Shown here: one piece after another, positions 11,386 to 22,655 of the stretch | How positions within the stretch are numbered: the stretch's first letter is position 1 | Layout: each line of letters starts with the position of its first letter | NCBI GenBank assembly: GCA_023634235.1 | Contig: JAMKCF010000022.1 | Coordinates: 6,068,541 to 6,132,540, forward strand | Origin: Pisaster brevispinus | Taxonomy: Eukaryota > Echinodermata > Asteroidea > Forcipulatida > Asteriidae | Direction of reading: 5' to 3' | DNA: 64,000 nt | Notes under the pieces: generated by a model | The model's input: the letters and a program-made list of their open reading frames with translations, nothing else | Database searches by the model: none | Told to the model about the DNA's origin: nothing | Program-made: the position numbers and the translations under genes

Positions 11386-12930
11386 AATCCAATGTCATCG
11401 TTGTTATTTATTGGCAACCAAGTTGAGAAGGTCACTATAAATTAAACTAAAATGGTTTCAAAATATTTAGCCGTCTCTGTCGTTAGACCACACATATCTC
11501 TCAATGTGTTTGATACATTTCAATTTTTTTTTAATCAAAGCCCGTCAAATTTAAGTTCTCTTGTAGTCATTTTTTCGTTGACTACATTTGAACGTTCAAA
11601 TTGCAGCCTCATGTTAAAGGAATGAGGGAAATTATGGCCATTGGTGAACACGTTTCTCCAACCAGCATATGATCAACTGATAGAAGTAATCATCACCTAT
11701 TGGGTTAGGATCCCATTGGAACAAGGGTTGTCATCTGATGGCACCACCAGTACAGTTTGGTTACGAAACAACAAGAGGTGAAATCCTAAACGCTCTTGGG
11801 GGCGTCACTCATTTAAAACCCTGCAGTAAGCCACCATGCCATGATTTTCAAGGCAGAATTAGCATTTTTGTTAATTACTCCACTAATGAATAAAGTAGAA
11901 AGCCTTTTTTTCTTGACTTCCTCCATAATACGATTGAGAAACATAATGGAGAATTTGAGTGGCCTAGCTTATCTGGTTTGCCTGCTACATTCAATTCAAC
12001 TGGCGCTGGTCCAAGGTCTATGGGGATTTCCCCATAGGCTTGCGGTGACATTCCTTAGCGTAGGGCCTATGCCTTAGCATACATGTACATGTTGTATGCT
12101 GTGCAGGCAGGCTTGTCTGTCAACAGATGAAATAACAACACAGACTTGATGGTGCCAGCTGTTGGGCTTCACCAAAGGTTTCCAAAGAGTTATTTATTTT
12201 GTGAGGTAAGGGGGCGGTGCTTATGTTTTGGACTTTGTGAATGGAGGTTTTTTTTTTTTTTTTTTTTTTTTTTCTTTTTTCTTAGTGATATATAGTGGAA
12301 TCCTTCATGGCCCATGTGGGGGTATGGGGGAATTGTTTTACTATCTCTAGGCCATCTCAAAGGTGTTGCGGATGCTCAGAGTCCATTTATGGAGCATTAA
12401 ATCCCCTGTTAGTGTGTGTGTTAGTGTGACATGATTTTCATGGCCAGCCCAATGCATAGCGTTTTCGTGCGCGCATATTGACCTGCAGGGTTTTAAGCAG
12501 GCAACAACTACCTTCTGCTCCAGACTGCGTCTAAAACACTGCAAAAACTTGCGTCTAGCTCGTTTTGTAAGACACTGCACTGTTGAAGTAAACCACTAGT
12601 AGCGCATCTAATTGAACTTCACTGAACAGAGAACACATCGACCATTGCACTTGGGCCTTTAGGTCACCACAAGTTCTGGGTAGCTGAGGGGGGGCACAAC
12701 TCTGCATTTTTGTTGTTGTTTTTTTAGTCAAATAAAAATATTTTAAAAAGTACCCTCTCTCTGTAATTTGTGTTTTATTTAGGCGTAACCTACTTCCCCC
12801 CCCCCCACTTGATTTAAAAATTGAGGGTTCATTATATCCCAGTGGACCCCACCCCCACCTTGTAGAAACCAACCTCGGGGGTCAGTTTCTACAGGGTGGG
12901 GGTGGGTTCAGCCAGGATACGATGAACCCT
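11386..12930. other. No gene recognised
   Basis: No supported exon. Contains a poly-T tract (about 12248-12273), C/G homopolymers near 12795-12905 and a T-rich tract near 12710. Confidence 0.4.
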
Positions 12931-12934
12931 TGAG

Positions 12935-13060
12935 CCACCATGTTTTCCAACAATGCAATTGGGTGTGTATTCCGCACTTTTTAGCAAGGTATTTTGCGCA
13001 TGGAAACTCAGCAAAAAAGGAATACACACCCAATTCATATTGCATTGTGGGCAAACATGG
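12935..13060. mobile_element. Fold-back element, copy 1
   Basis: Left arm ccaccatgttttccaacaat then gcaattgggtgtgtat; the right arm repeats it in inverted orientation (atacacacccaatt ... tgcattgtgggcaaacatgg). The 126-bp unit is nearly all arm, typical of a very short MITE. Confidence 0.7.
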
Positions 13061-13182
13061 CCACCATGTTTTCCAACAATGCAATTGGGTGTGTATCACA
13101 CGCTCTTAGCGTATTTTGCACATGGTAACTTTGGAAATTTTAATACAAACCCAATTCCTGTTGCATTGTGGGTAAACATGGC
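13061..13182. mobile_element. Fold-back element, copy 2, head-to-tail with copy 1
   Basis: Immediately follows copy 1 in the same orientation and has the same arms; the right arm is more diverged (atacaaacccaattcctgtt). The two form a direct tandem. Confidence 0.7.
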
Positions 13183-13658
13183 CAAATGTAAACAAAAGAC
13201 AACTCAAATAAGGACTCAAATAGTACTTATTTTACAATGAAATTGGTATAATGGGTTTTGAGTCATTTTAAGGTGAGGTACCTATAATATTCCACCATGT
13301 GTATACTTGTACATGTATATATCTACTTGGCTGTGTAGATTTCTTTCAACTGCTGTGGAGTACAAACTTATACATTTTTATGTTGTAATTAAATTTTCAG
13401 TAAATTGATACCTGTGTAAATATTTTGCTAACTACTTGTCGTACTTCAGTCTTGTCAATTAACATGTATATGGAAAGAACTGATGGTTCTGAGAAGAACC
13501 AGTGCTGAAGACCCAAAGAGCACAGTGTTTGAAATGTCAAGACTTATCTAATCTTATCAGAACCACCACTTCTTTCAAGAAGAAGAGATTATTAAATGGT
13601 TGTCTTCTGCAAGTTAGTTTATTATATTCACTTTCAATACCATACAAAGCTTCAAATC
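13183..13658. other. No gene recognised
   Basis: AT-rich sequence, nothing supported. Confidence 0.35.
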
Positions 13659-13960
13659 TAACGCCCGGTTCAGACAGGTGCTCCAGAGTCGTGCCAAACC
13701 AATAGGAGCAACTCTAGGTCGACCCAAATAAATTTTGGTTTCAGACAGGCCAACCTAACATTTACATTAGGTTCTGCTCATGACAAGATCAACGTCTGAA
13801 ACCAATACGCTCCAGAGTCATTCCGAACGACTGCAACAGTTGATCTTTTGACTTCCAGCGTGTCTAGTTGCTCCTAACTGTTTCAGACATCAAACCTTTC
13901 ATGTACTTATTTCAATTGGTTTGGCGCGACTCTTAAAGCGCCTGTCTGAACCAGGTGTAA
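13659..13960. mobile_element. Non-autonomous TIR element (GGTTCAGACAGG family)
   Basis: Left end cgcccggttcagacaggtgc, right end gcgcctgtctgaaccaggtg, inverted repeats of about 22 bases with a few mismatches. The interior also repeats 'gtttcagaca' and 'gtctgaaacc' words. No coding capacity. Confidence 0.65.
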
Positions 13961-14809
13961 CATTATTGACCCCTTATGCCAATGTCACACAAGGCTACTT
14001 ACTGTCTGCCATTGGTCTGTCATTTTGAGAGTCAGATTGCATAAATATATACGGTGAGCCTACATCACCTAAAATGTGCAGTCCACTATTATAACACATA
14101 GGGAGACTGACTCTGAACATGGTGCAGCATGATTTATTGGGATGATGATGCCAGGTGATTTGGGTCAATACATGTAAGAGATTTTGCCAGGCAAACACAC
14201 TCCCTACTCTAAATATCTAGAGATAAGAAACACACAACCTTGGAATTACTTTACCCAAGATTCTGTTTAAAAACTAAGGCAGCAAACTGGAGAGAACAAG
14301 GTAATACAGAAATAGTGGTAATGATTAAACAGATGCAAAACATGTGTTTACTACCACAAAATATGCACCAAAGGCATTAGTCATAGATCTGTGATAAGCC
14401 AGAAACTGTACTGACTTCAGGGTATTTTAACTTACTTTTCTTTCTGTAAAACTATAACCAAATATCAGCAAATAAGTTTGTTTTTTCCCTAATCGATAAA
14501 TATTGAACTTTGTATGGGGTATTGGGCTGTGCTCTTGGGAGACAAGAAACTTGCAAATGTTTCTAAACTGAACTTGAACTTCATTCTGCATCACATAATT
14601 AAACAGGCCTTACCGGCTCAATATTGTGTGGATGCCATCTTTGAAAATCAAGAAGGACTTTTTTAAATTTGTCGAGTCACTGCAACAAGGTCGTGTGTCA
14701 CATTTGTGGTAAAATTGAGTTACACTGTACATAATGGTGCTTTTTTTTGGGTATAAAATTATGGTAAAAAAATTTTGTGTTCAAAATATAGTTACAAAGG
14801 CACAAGTTA
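13961..14809. other. No gene recognised
   Basis: AT-rich sequence without supported features. Confidence 0.35.
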
Positions 14810-14990
14810 TTAAAGAGCAAGGGAAATGTCAAATTAAATTTTGTGATGTACTCATTTTCCAATAGATAGAATCCTGAAATGAGTCTCTAACCTCACGTTA
14901 ACTTGGTATAAATTGCCAATGTATTCCATAACCTTACCCACTCACATGATGACCCTATCTATTGGGAAAATAAGTACATCACAATATTGA
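14810..14990. mobile_element. TTAA-ended MITE relic, abutting the 66-bp minisatellite
   Basis: Left end TTAA then agagcaagggaaatgtcaaa; the body has gtgatgtactcattttccaat and, inverted, attgggaaaataagtacatcac. It belongs to the family at 27891-28356 and 53513-53826. The right terminus is missing; the sequence passes into the first degenerate minisatellite unit. Confidence 0.55.
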
Positions 14991-14991
14991 A

Positions 14992-17900
14992 CTTGATGAC
15001 ACAGGTTGTGCTTATTAATACACTCCCTGCTTCACTTTCACCACAAAGGTCATAGGTGTGATGGCACAGGTTGTGCTGACTAGTAAACTCCCTGCTGCGC
15101 TTAAACTACTGCAGGTCATAGTTGAGACGGCACAGGTTGTGCTGACTAGTAAACTCCCTGCTACGCTTAAACTACTGCAGGTCATAGTTGAGACGGCACA
15201 GGTTGTGCTGACTAGTAAACTCCCTGCTACGCCTTAAACTACTGCAGGTCATAGTTGGGACGGCACAGGTTGTGCTGACTAGTAAACTCCCTGCTACACT
15301 TAAACCACTACAGGTCATAGTTGGGACGGCACAGGTTGTGCTGACTAGTAAACTCCCTGCTACGCTTAAACTACTGCAGGTCATAGTTGGGACGGCACAG
15401 GTTGTGCTGACTAGTAAACTCCCTGCTACGCTTAAACTACTGCAGGTCATAGTTGGGACGGCACAGGTTGTGCTGATTAGTAAATTCCCTGCTACGCTTA
15501 AACTACTGCAGGTCATAGTTAAGACGGCACAGGTTGTGCTGACTAGTAAACTCCCTGCTACACTTAAACCACTACAGGTCATAGTTGAGACGGCACAGGT
15601 TGTGCTGACTAGTAAACTCCCTGCTACGCTTAAACTACTGCAGGTCATAGTTAAGACGGCACAGGTTGTGCTGACTAGTAAACTCCCTGCTACACTTAAA
15701 CCACTACAGGTCATAGTTGAGACGGCACAGGTTGTGCTGACTAGTAAACTCCCTGCTACGCTTAAACTACTGCAGGTCATAGTTGGGACGGCACAGGTTG
15801 TGCTGACTAGTAAACTCCCTGCTACACTTAAACAACTACAGGTCATAGTTGAGACGGCACAGGTTGTGCTGACTAGTAAACTCCCTGCTACGCTTAAACT
15901 ACTGCAGGTCATAGTTGGGACGGCACAGGTTGTGCTGAGTAGTAAACTCCCTGCTACACTTAAACCACTACAGGTCATAGTTGAGACGGCACAGGTTGTG
16001 CTGACTAGTAAACTCCCTGCTACGCTTAAACTACTGCAGGTCATAGTTGGGACGGCACAGGTTGTGCTGACTAGTAAACTCCCTGCTACGCTTAAACTAC
16101 TGCAGGTCATAGTTGGGACGGCACAGGTTGTGCTGACGAGTAAACTCCCTGCTACGCTTAAACTACTGCAGGTCATAGTTAAGACGGCACAGGTTGTGCT
16201 GACTAGTAAACTCCCTGCTACGCTTAAACTACTGCAGTTCATAGTTGGGACGGCACAGGTTGTGCTGACTAGAAAACTCCCTGCTACGCTTAAACTACTG
16301 CAGTTCATAGTTGGGACGGCACAGGTTGTGCTGACAAGTACACTCTCTGCTACACTTAAACCACTACAGGTCATAGTTGAGACGGCACAGGTTGTGCTGA
16401 CTAGTAAACTCCCTGCTGCGCTTAAACTACTGCAGGTCATAGTTGGGACGGCACAGGTTGTGCTGACTAGTAAACTCCCTGCTACGCTTAAACTACTGCA
16501 GGTCATAGTTGAGACGGCACAGGTTGTGCTGACTAGTAAACTCCCTGCTACGCTTAAACTACTGCAGGTCATAGTTGGGACGGCACAGGTTGTGCTGACT
16601 AGTAAACTCCCTGCTACGCTTAAACTACTGCAGGTCATAGTTGGGACGTCACAGGTTGTGCTGACTAGTAAACTCCCTGCTGCGCTTAAACTACTGCAGG
16701 TCATAGTTGGGACGGTACAGGTTGTGCTGACTAGTAAACTCCCTGCTACGCTTAAACTACTGCAGTTCATAGTTGGGACGGCACAGGTTGTGCTGACTAG
16801 TAAACTCCCTGCTACGCTTAAACTACTGCAGGTCATAGTTAAGACGGCACAGGTTGTGCTGACTAGTAAACTCCCTGCTACGCTTAAACTACTGCAGTTC
16901 ATAGTTGGGACGGCACAGGTTGTGCTGACTAGTAAACTCCCTGCTACGCTTAAACTATACTGCAGGTCATAGTTGAGACGGCACAGGTTGTGCTGACTAG
17001 TAAACTCCCTGCTACGCTTAAACTACTGCAGTTCATAGTTGGGACGGCACAGGTTGTGCTGACTAGTAAACTCTCTGCTACACTTAAACCACTGCAGGTC
17101 ATAGTTGAGACGGCACAGGTTGTGCTGACTAGTAAACTCCCTGCTGCGCTTAAACAACTGCAGGTCATAGTTGGGACGGCACAGGTTGTGCTGACTAGTA
17201 AACTCCCTGCTATGCTTAAACTACTGCAGGTCATAGTTGAGACGGCACAGGTTGTGCTGACTAGTAAACTCCCTGCTATGCTTAAACTATACTGCAGGTC
17301 ATAGTTGAGACGGCACAGGTTGTGCTGACTAGTAAACTCCCTGCTACGCTTAAACTACTGCAGTTCATAGTTGGGACGGCACAGGTTGTGCTGACTAGTA
17401 AACTCTCTGCTACACTTAAATCAGTACAGGTCATAGTTGAGACGGCACAGGTTGTGCTGACTAGTAAACTCCCTGCTGCGCTTAAACTACTGCAGGTCAT
17501 AGTTGGGACGGCACAGGTTGTGCTGACTAGTAAACTCCCTGCTATGCTTAAACTACTGCAGGTCATAGTTGAGACGGCACAGGTTGTGCTGACTACTAAA
17601 CTCCCTGCTACGCTTAAACTACTGCAGGTCATAGTTGAGACGGCACAGGTTGTGCTTTCTGTAAAACTAGCTGCTACGCTTAAACTACTGCAGGTCATAG
17701 TTGAGACGGCACAGGTTGTGCTGACTAGTAAACTCCCTGCTACGCTTAAACTACTGCAGGTCATAGTTGGGACGGCACAGGTTGTGCTGACTAGTAAACT
17801 CCCTGCTACGCTTAAACTACTGCAGGTCATAGTTGGGACGGCACAGGTTGTGCTGACTAGTAAACTCCCTGCTACGCTTAAACTACTGCAGGTCATAGTT

Positions 17901-18163
17901 GGGACGGCACAGGTTGTGCTGACTAGTAAACTCCCTGCTGCGCTTAAACTACTGCAGGTCATAGTTGGGACGGCACAGGTTGTGCTGACTAGTAAACTCC
18001 CTGCTACGCTTAAACTACTGCAGGTCATAGTTGAGACGGCACAGGTTGTGCTGACTAGTAAACTCCCTGCTACGCTTAAACCACTGCAGGTTATAAATGT
18101 GACGGCACAGGTTGTGCTGATTAGTTAACTCTCTGCCTCACTTAAACCACTACAGGTCATAAA
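14992..18163. repeat. 66-bp minisatellite, about 47 units
   Basis: The unit contains ggcacaggttgtgctgacta, gtaaactccctgctacgctt and ctgcaggtcatagttgagac; successive copies are exactly 66 bases apart. Units alternate between subtypes (gggacg/gagacg/aagacg; acgcttaaactactgcag/acacttaaaccactacag). Since 66 is a multiple of 3 and the unit lacks stops in one frame per strand, both strands have long frames with a 22-residue period; these are properties of the repeat, not evidence of a gene. The end units are more diverged. Confidence 0.95.
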
Positions 18164-19160
18164 TGAGAAGATATTAATTACGGAGATTGAGAACATAAAA
18201 ATGCAAGGTTACTGTTCATTTTACAGAAAATTTAGTGAGACATTCTGGCAAAATTTTTACTGAAATGTTGCCTTTCATGTCCTTTTTTCAGGTGAGGATT
18301 TTTTACTCAAAATCTTAGAGAAATGTTGAAGATTGTTGGTTTTGTTTTGGAAACGCACATCAACTTTTGACTCAACTTTTAACGCTACTTGCTTTTGCAG
18401 TTTTGTTTTGGGTTTATTTTTTTTTGGTGTTTGTTCAAGCCTGTCTTCCTGTTGATACCAGTGATCTTGGTGTCCTTGTTTTACTGACGATTAAAAAACA
18501 ACATGGAGGGGTTTCGCTAAAAAAAGAGCAAATGACAAATGGGAGATCAACTAAGAACAGTCCTTGATTGACCTGGTCGACAAACATGAGCCTGTGTGTT
18601 GTTGTTGGGGGGGGGGGGGGGTTCAGATAAGAAAACTTTGGCTCACATTTTCCACTTTTGGCTTTCTTCATGAAAAAACAAATTTGTGCTCATATTTGAT
18701 GCAAGAAAATGTCAGCCTTTCACCCTACTATTTTCAATACAATCATACAGAAAAGTGGGCTAAAGTTTGGAGAAACACAGCGACATCAAATGTGTACTCG
18801 CCGTGACTTGATTTTCCAACATAGAAAAACCTTTCTTTTTTTTCTCCCGTAAGTTATACGCAGATTTTGAAATCTGTTTATAGTTGTTGAGAGTATTTGA
18901 AATACCGAGTATCGGTTATTCGGTTCATTTGAGTAAAACACATTTTGAAGTGCGCCCGTTTAGCCTTGTGTGAACTCTGTTATGGTATCTTTTGAGTTTG
19001 AAATATCTTGTGGGTGAACTTTACTTAATATTCCCAAGTATGTTCTTTATGAGTGATCCCATATTTGGAAATCCCACCTGCACTAATCCCATCTGCACTA
19101 TTGTAGGGATTGGCTCGTAAGGAACGTGCTTTTTCGGTTGAGCGAGTGAATGGTCTTTTG
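18164..19160. other. No gene recognised
   Basis: AT-rich, with a G homopolymer near 18608-18621. The 3' part (from about 19120) becomes richer in CpG, consistent with a promoter for the exon at 19242. Confidence 0.35.
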
Positions 19161-19181
19161 TCCCATTGTGTGACGATGTGC

Positions 19182-19190
19182 TTTATAAGA
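19182..19190 (+). promoter_or_regulatory. Possible TATA element
   Basis: ctttataag about 55 bases before the ATG at 19242, inside a CpG-richer stretch. Weak evidence by itself. Confidence 0.25.
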
Positions 19191-19241
19191 CGACGCGCGC
19201 TAGGTTTAAGTATTAAGAAAGAACGACTACAAGAAGACAAC

Positions 19242-19328
19242 ATGGCCGCCCTCCCCACATGTTTTGGTGTTGAGAATTCGTGGGTTTATCTAGCAAGAGA
19301 AGCTTCCATATTCTTCGTCAAGGACAAT
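19242..19328 (+). CDS. Candidate first coding exon, unrecognised
   Basis: The ATG lies in a good context (acaacATGG) and opens a 29-codon exon beginning MAALPTCFGVENSWVYLARE. It ends in KDN directly at a consensus donor (gtaagt), phase 0. A TATA-like word and a CpG-richer region lie upstream. I do not recognise the sequence and found no in-phase downstream exon; the next spliced-looking blocks on this strand (from 26.6 kb) are non-coding. It could be the first exon of that non-coding transcript, in which case the ATG is incidental, or of a gene whose later exons are outside the window. Confidence 0.4.
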
Positions 19329-19689
19329 GTAAGTATGATATTCATTTTAGGAATAAACTTTGTCAAAATCTGCACTGTAGGTGATGTATGTTTGTTGGAC
19401 TAAGAAGAAATAAATAGGTCCCGTTTTTGTATAATACTTAAATGGATTTCGTCGTTTCACTCAGCCTCGGTCAGACGAAAGATGAGAAGAAACTTGATAT
19501 GAAACGTTCCTTGTTCAAGTTAACATCATTAATTAGTCTCATTCAAGTTTTTACTTGATTCAGTGATGACCTGTGGTGATATAGAATGAATTATTTTGTT
19601 GTGTTTTTATAAAGAATTAGTGATATTTATTTTCATTGATAACCAGGTAAAAACAAACGACTTTATAATGAGCTTTTCTACCTAACACA

Positions 19690-22060
19690 TGTTTTGAGTC
19701 CCCATTCACATTTAACAAATGATGTTGAGATTGGGGGTAGGGGTAGGGGTAAAGATCAAGAGACAGTGAATGTAACTCAAGGGACATCAAGTGTAGAGTG
19801 TAAAGACCAAGGTGTTGAGATACTGTATAATTTTACTGCAGGAACAGTTTTTGTCAAGTCCTCATCCGACACTATAATTTCATTCTTTTCCTTGTGCTAC
19901 ATACATTAAAGTGGAACGAAATTTGGACATGGTTTTAGTGTTTGAAATGACGATGCCACCCCCCTCTCCTGCCCCTCCCGCCTCTTCAGATATAGCAATG
20001 TCATCTTTATGTTAAACATATTTGAACTAATGTTGCTATAATTACATTGCAAGTGCATTTTACTTAAATCTTTGTAAACTCTTTGAAATTTACAAGCATT
20101 TTGTTCACTTATTTCATTAAAAAACCTAGGCTAGTGTGTGTTTGTGAACAAGCACTGTAGCTCTTGTTATTTATTTTGTTTTAATATTATTATTATCATT
20201 ATTATTATTTGTCTCATTGATCACCAGGTCAATACCAACATTTTTACATAATTTTTATACAAATGACAAAAAATGCATACTTTTTTTAACTTCAAGTACT
20301 ACAAACAACTTGAAAAAAGCTAAAATTTTTAGAGCCACACTGAAACACTGGCTGAGGCCACAGACCAATTGTACTGGCACTGAAGTGAAATGTTTTTATA
20401 AATGTGACAATCCATAGTTGGAAATAGTGAAAGGCCTACCTGCATGGGTGATCCAAACCTAATTTGTTATGATTTTGTATCTTTATTTTTCAATTATTGC
20501 CCAGTGTATGTAGTAAAATAACTAAAAATGTAAAATTTACAATTTTTGCCAATTTATTTTTCTTTTCACTCTGCTCCAGTGGCAGGATTCATGAACCCAT
20601 TTGTTTGTCATTTCAACTAACTATCAATCACATAGCTAAGGTGCTTGTCTAAAGCGTTAAAATCTCATTTCATGCCTAAAGAGTGTGTAAAATGTATTGG
20701 CAAAATAGTCCATTGCAGAGAGATTTTGATTAGATGTTCATGCAGTTGCAGGAACACCTCTTGTTTTTTGGTTTCTTTCATTCCTAGACAAGTGTCTGTG
20801 TTATAAGTTATGGGGGGTTTTGGTCTTAACTAACTGCTAAAAATGCAAAAGCTTCAGTAGTTCTTATTTATTTTTTTAAATGCCTTTACTTTAATGCTTT
20901 TGGTTTAGAGAAAGTAGGTCGTATGTTGAGGAACTTTGCTCCTGGAATTTGTTACAATGCATGCTTTTATACCTGTTATGGTTTAAAGTTCAATATCAAA
21001 CACTGTCTTAGGCTTACATGGAGGCATATTTTTTATTTGTGTAGTAAAATCTGTTGCTTTTCAAAGTCTATTTAAAGTTGGGAATTCTGCTTTGCCCATG
21101 ACTATTGGTTTTAGATTCACCCTAGTAGGCTAGGTCATCAGTTTGTTTTGTACTATGTAGCCTACATGATTTTGTTTGTGTGTGCATTCTTGGTGTCCCA
21201 TGTCACATTTCACAAAGGGAGGGTTGAGTTGTTGATGAAGCTGATAAGGGGGTAGGTTGGGGTAGATTGCCAAGGTCTTGAGACAAGTGCATAGTTTTAC
21301 TGCAAGAATAGTTTTTGTCAAGACCTCGGCCGACACTGTAATGACAATTTTTACTTTTACTGCATACTTGTTGAAGTGGAAGGGAATTAGGACATAATTT
21401 AGTGTTTGAAATGACAATGCCCCCCCCCATCTCGCCTCTTTAAATAGGCCTATAATTGGAAGCGCTTTTGACGAAACTTGTGTTAACTCTTTGATGTTTA
21501 CAAGTATTTAATTTACCTGTTCATAGAGCCTAGGCTAGTGTTTGTTTGCTAACAAACACTGTAGCTCTCTTGTTATTTTTTGTGTTTTTATTTATTTATT
21601 TGTTTCATTGATAACTAGGTCAGTATGGACATTTTTCATTAATTTTATCGAAATTCAAACATAATGATATTGTATAAATTGTGTTTTTACTCAAAGTACT
21701 ACTTTGCACAACTTTTTTCAAACTTGTAATAGAGAAAATATTTAGAGCCACACTTGAACAGGTACTTTCATTTCAAACACTGGGTGAGGCATGCAGACCA
21801 AGTACTAATGAAACAAAAATTACGTTCATTTGGACATGACATGTTTACTGGGATTAAAGTGAAGTGTTTTTATAAATGTGACAATCCATAGTTGAAAATA
21901 GTGATACGTCTACCTGCATGGACAATCCAAACCTAATTTGTTATGATTTTGATCTTCAGTTTTCAATTATTGCCCTGGGTTATGTAGTGAAATAACTCAA
22001 AATGCAAAATTTTTGTAATTTTTAAAAATTATCTTGGCACTTTGCTCCAGTGTACAATTT
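19690..22060. repeat. Tandem duplication, about 1.5-kb unit
   Basis: Sequence from about 19800 to 20550 is repeated in order at about 21250-22030. Shared landmarks include gtttttgtcaagtcctc/gtttttgtcaagacctc, tagtgtttgaaatgac, aatgtgacaatccatagttg and ccaaacctaatttgttatga. Divergence is moderate with several indels, so the duplication is old. No coding content recognised. Confidence 0.7.
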
Positions 22061-22070
22061 AATAACTGTA

Positions 22071-22612
22071 CTGTTCAAGTTGAAACCTGGCCTGGTACTT
22101 CAAACATGTTCCATGCATCCACTTGACAATTTTTGTTGGTGCTAGTACGTGAAATGTTAAGGGGGAGATTTTTTTTTTATTTAATTTTTTTTTTCAGTCA
22201 GACATCCTCTATCCACATGAAAGTTGTATTAGTTTGGGTTCAGACTAGGTCACTTGTAGTGCAGATATGATTTCTTTAAAATCAACCAACATGTCACATT
22301 TTCAATTAAATCCACCTTAGAATTAGTAACTCAGTTTTATTTAAGTTGCAATTTGTAGCCTGCCTGGAACTTCAAGCATGCTTCCATTTGATATTTTCAT
22401 TTTTGTTGGTACTAAATAATGCAATGTTTGATTATATGATAATTGTAATAGTTTTGTATATTTCATTTTAAGTCAGAAACCTACTATCCACATGGCAGTT
22501 GGATTGTTCAGCTTCATGTCCCATTTTCCATTAAATCAACCAAATCCATAACTGAATTATTGGGGGTTTCGGCCAACCGCCGAAACCACCTTTGATTTCG
22601 TCGAGATTTTTA

Positions 22613-22655
<43 letters not shown>

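Noticed and set aside
15172..18128. 576- and 566-codon frames on opposite strands
   Set aside because: Opposite-strand products of the same 66-bp unit; single-base differences between units look like ordinary repeat drift.
14992..18163. CRISPR-like array
   Set aside because: Units are contiguous direct repeats without unique spacers, and the genome is eukaryotic.
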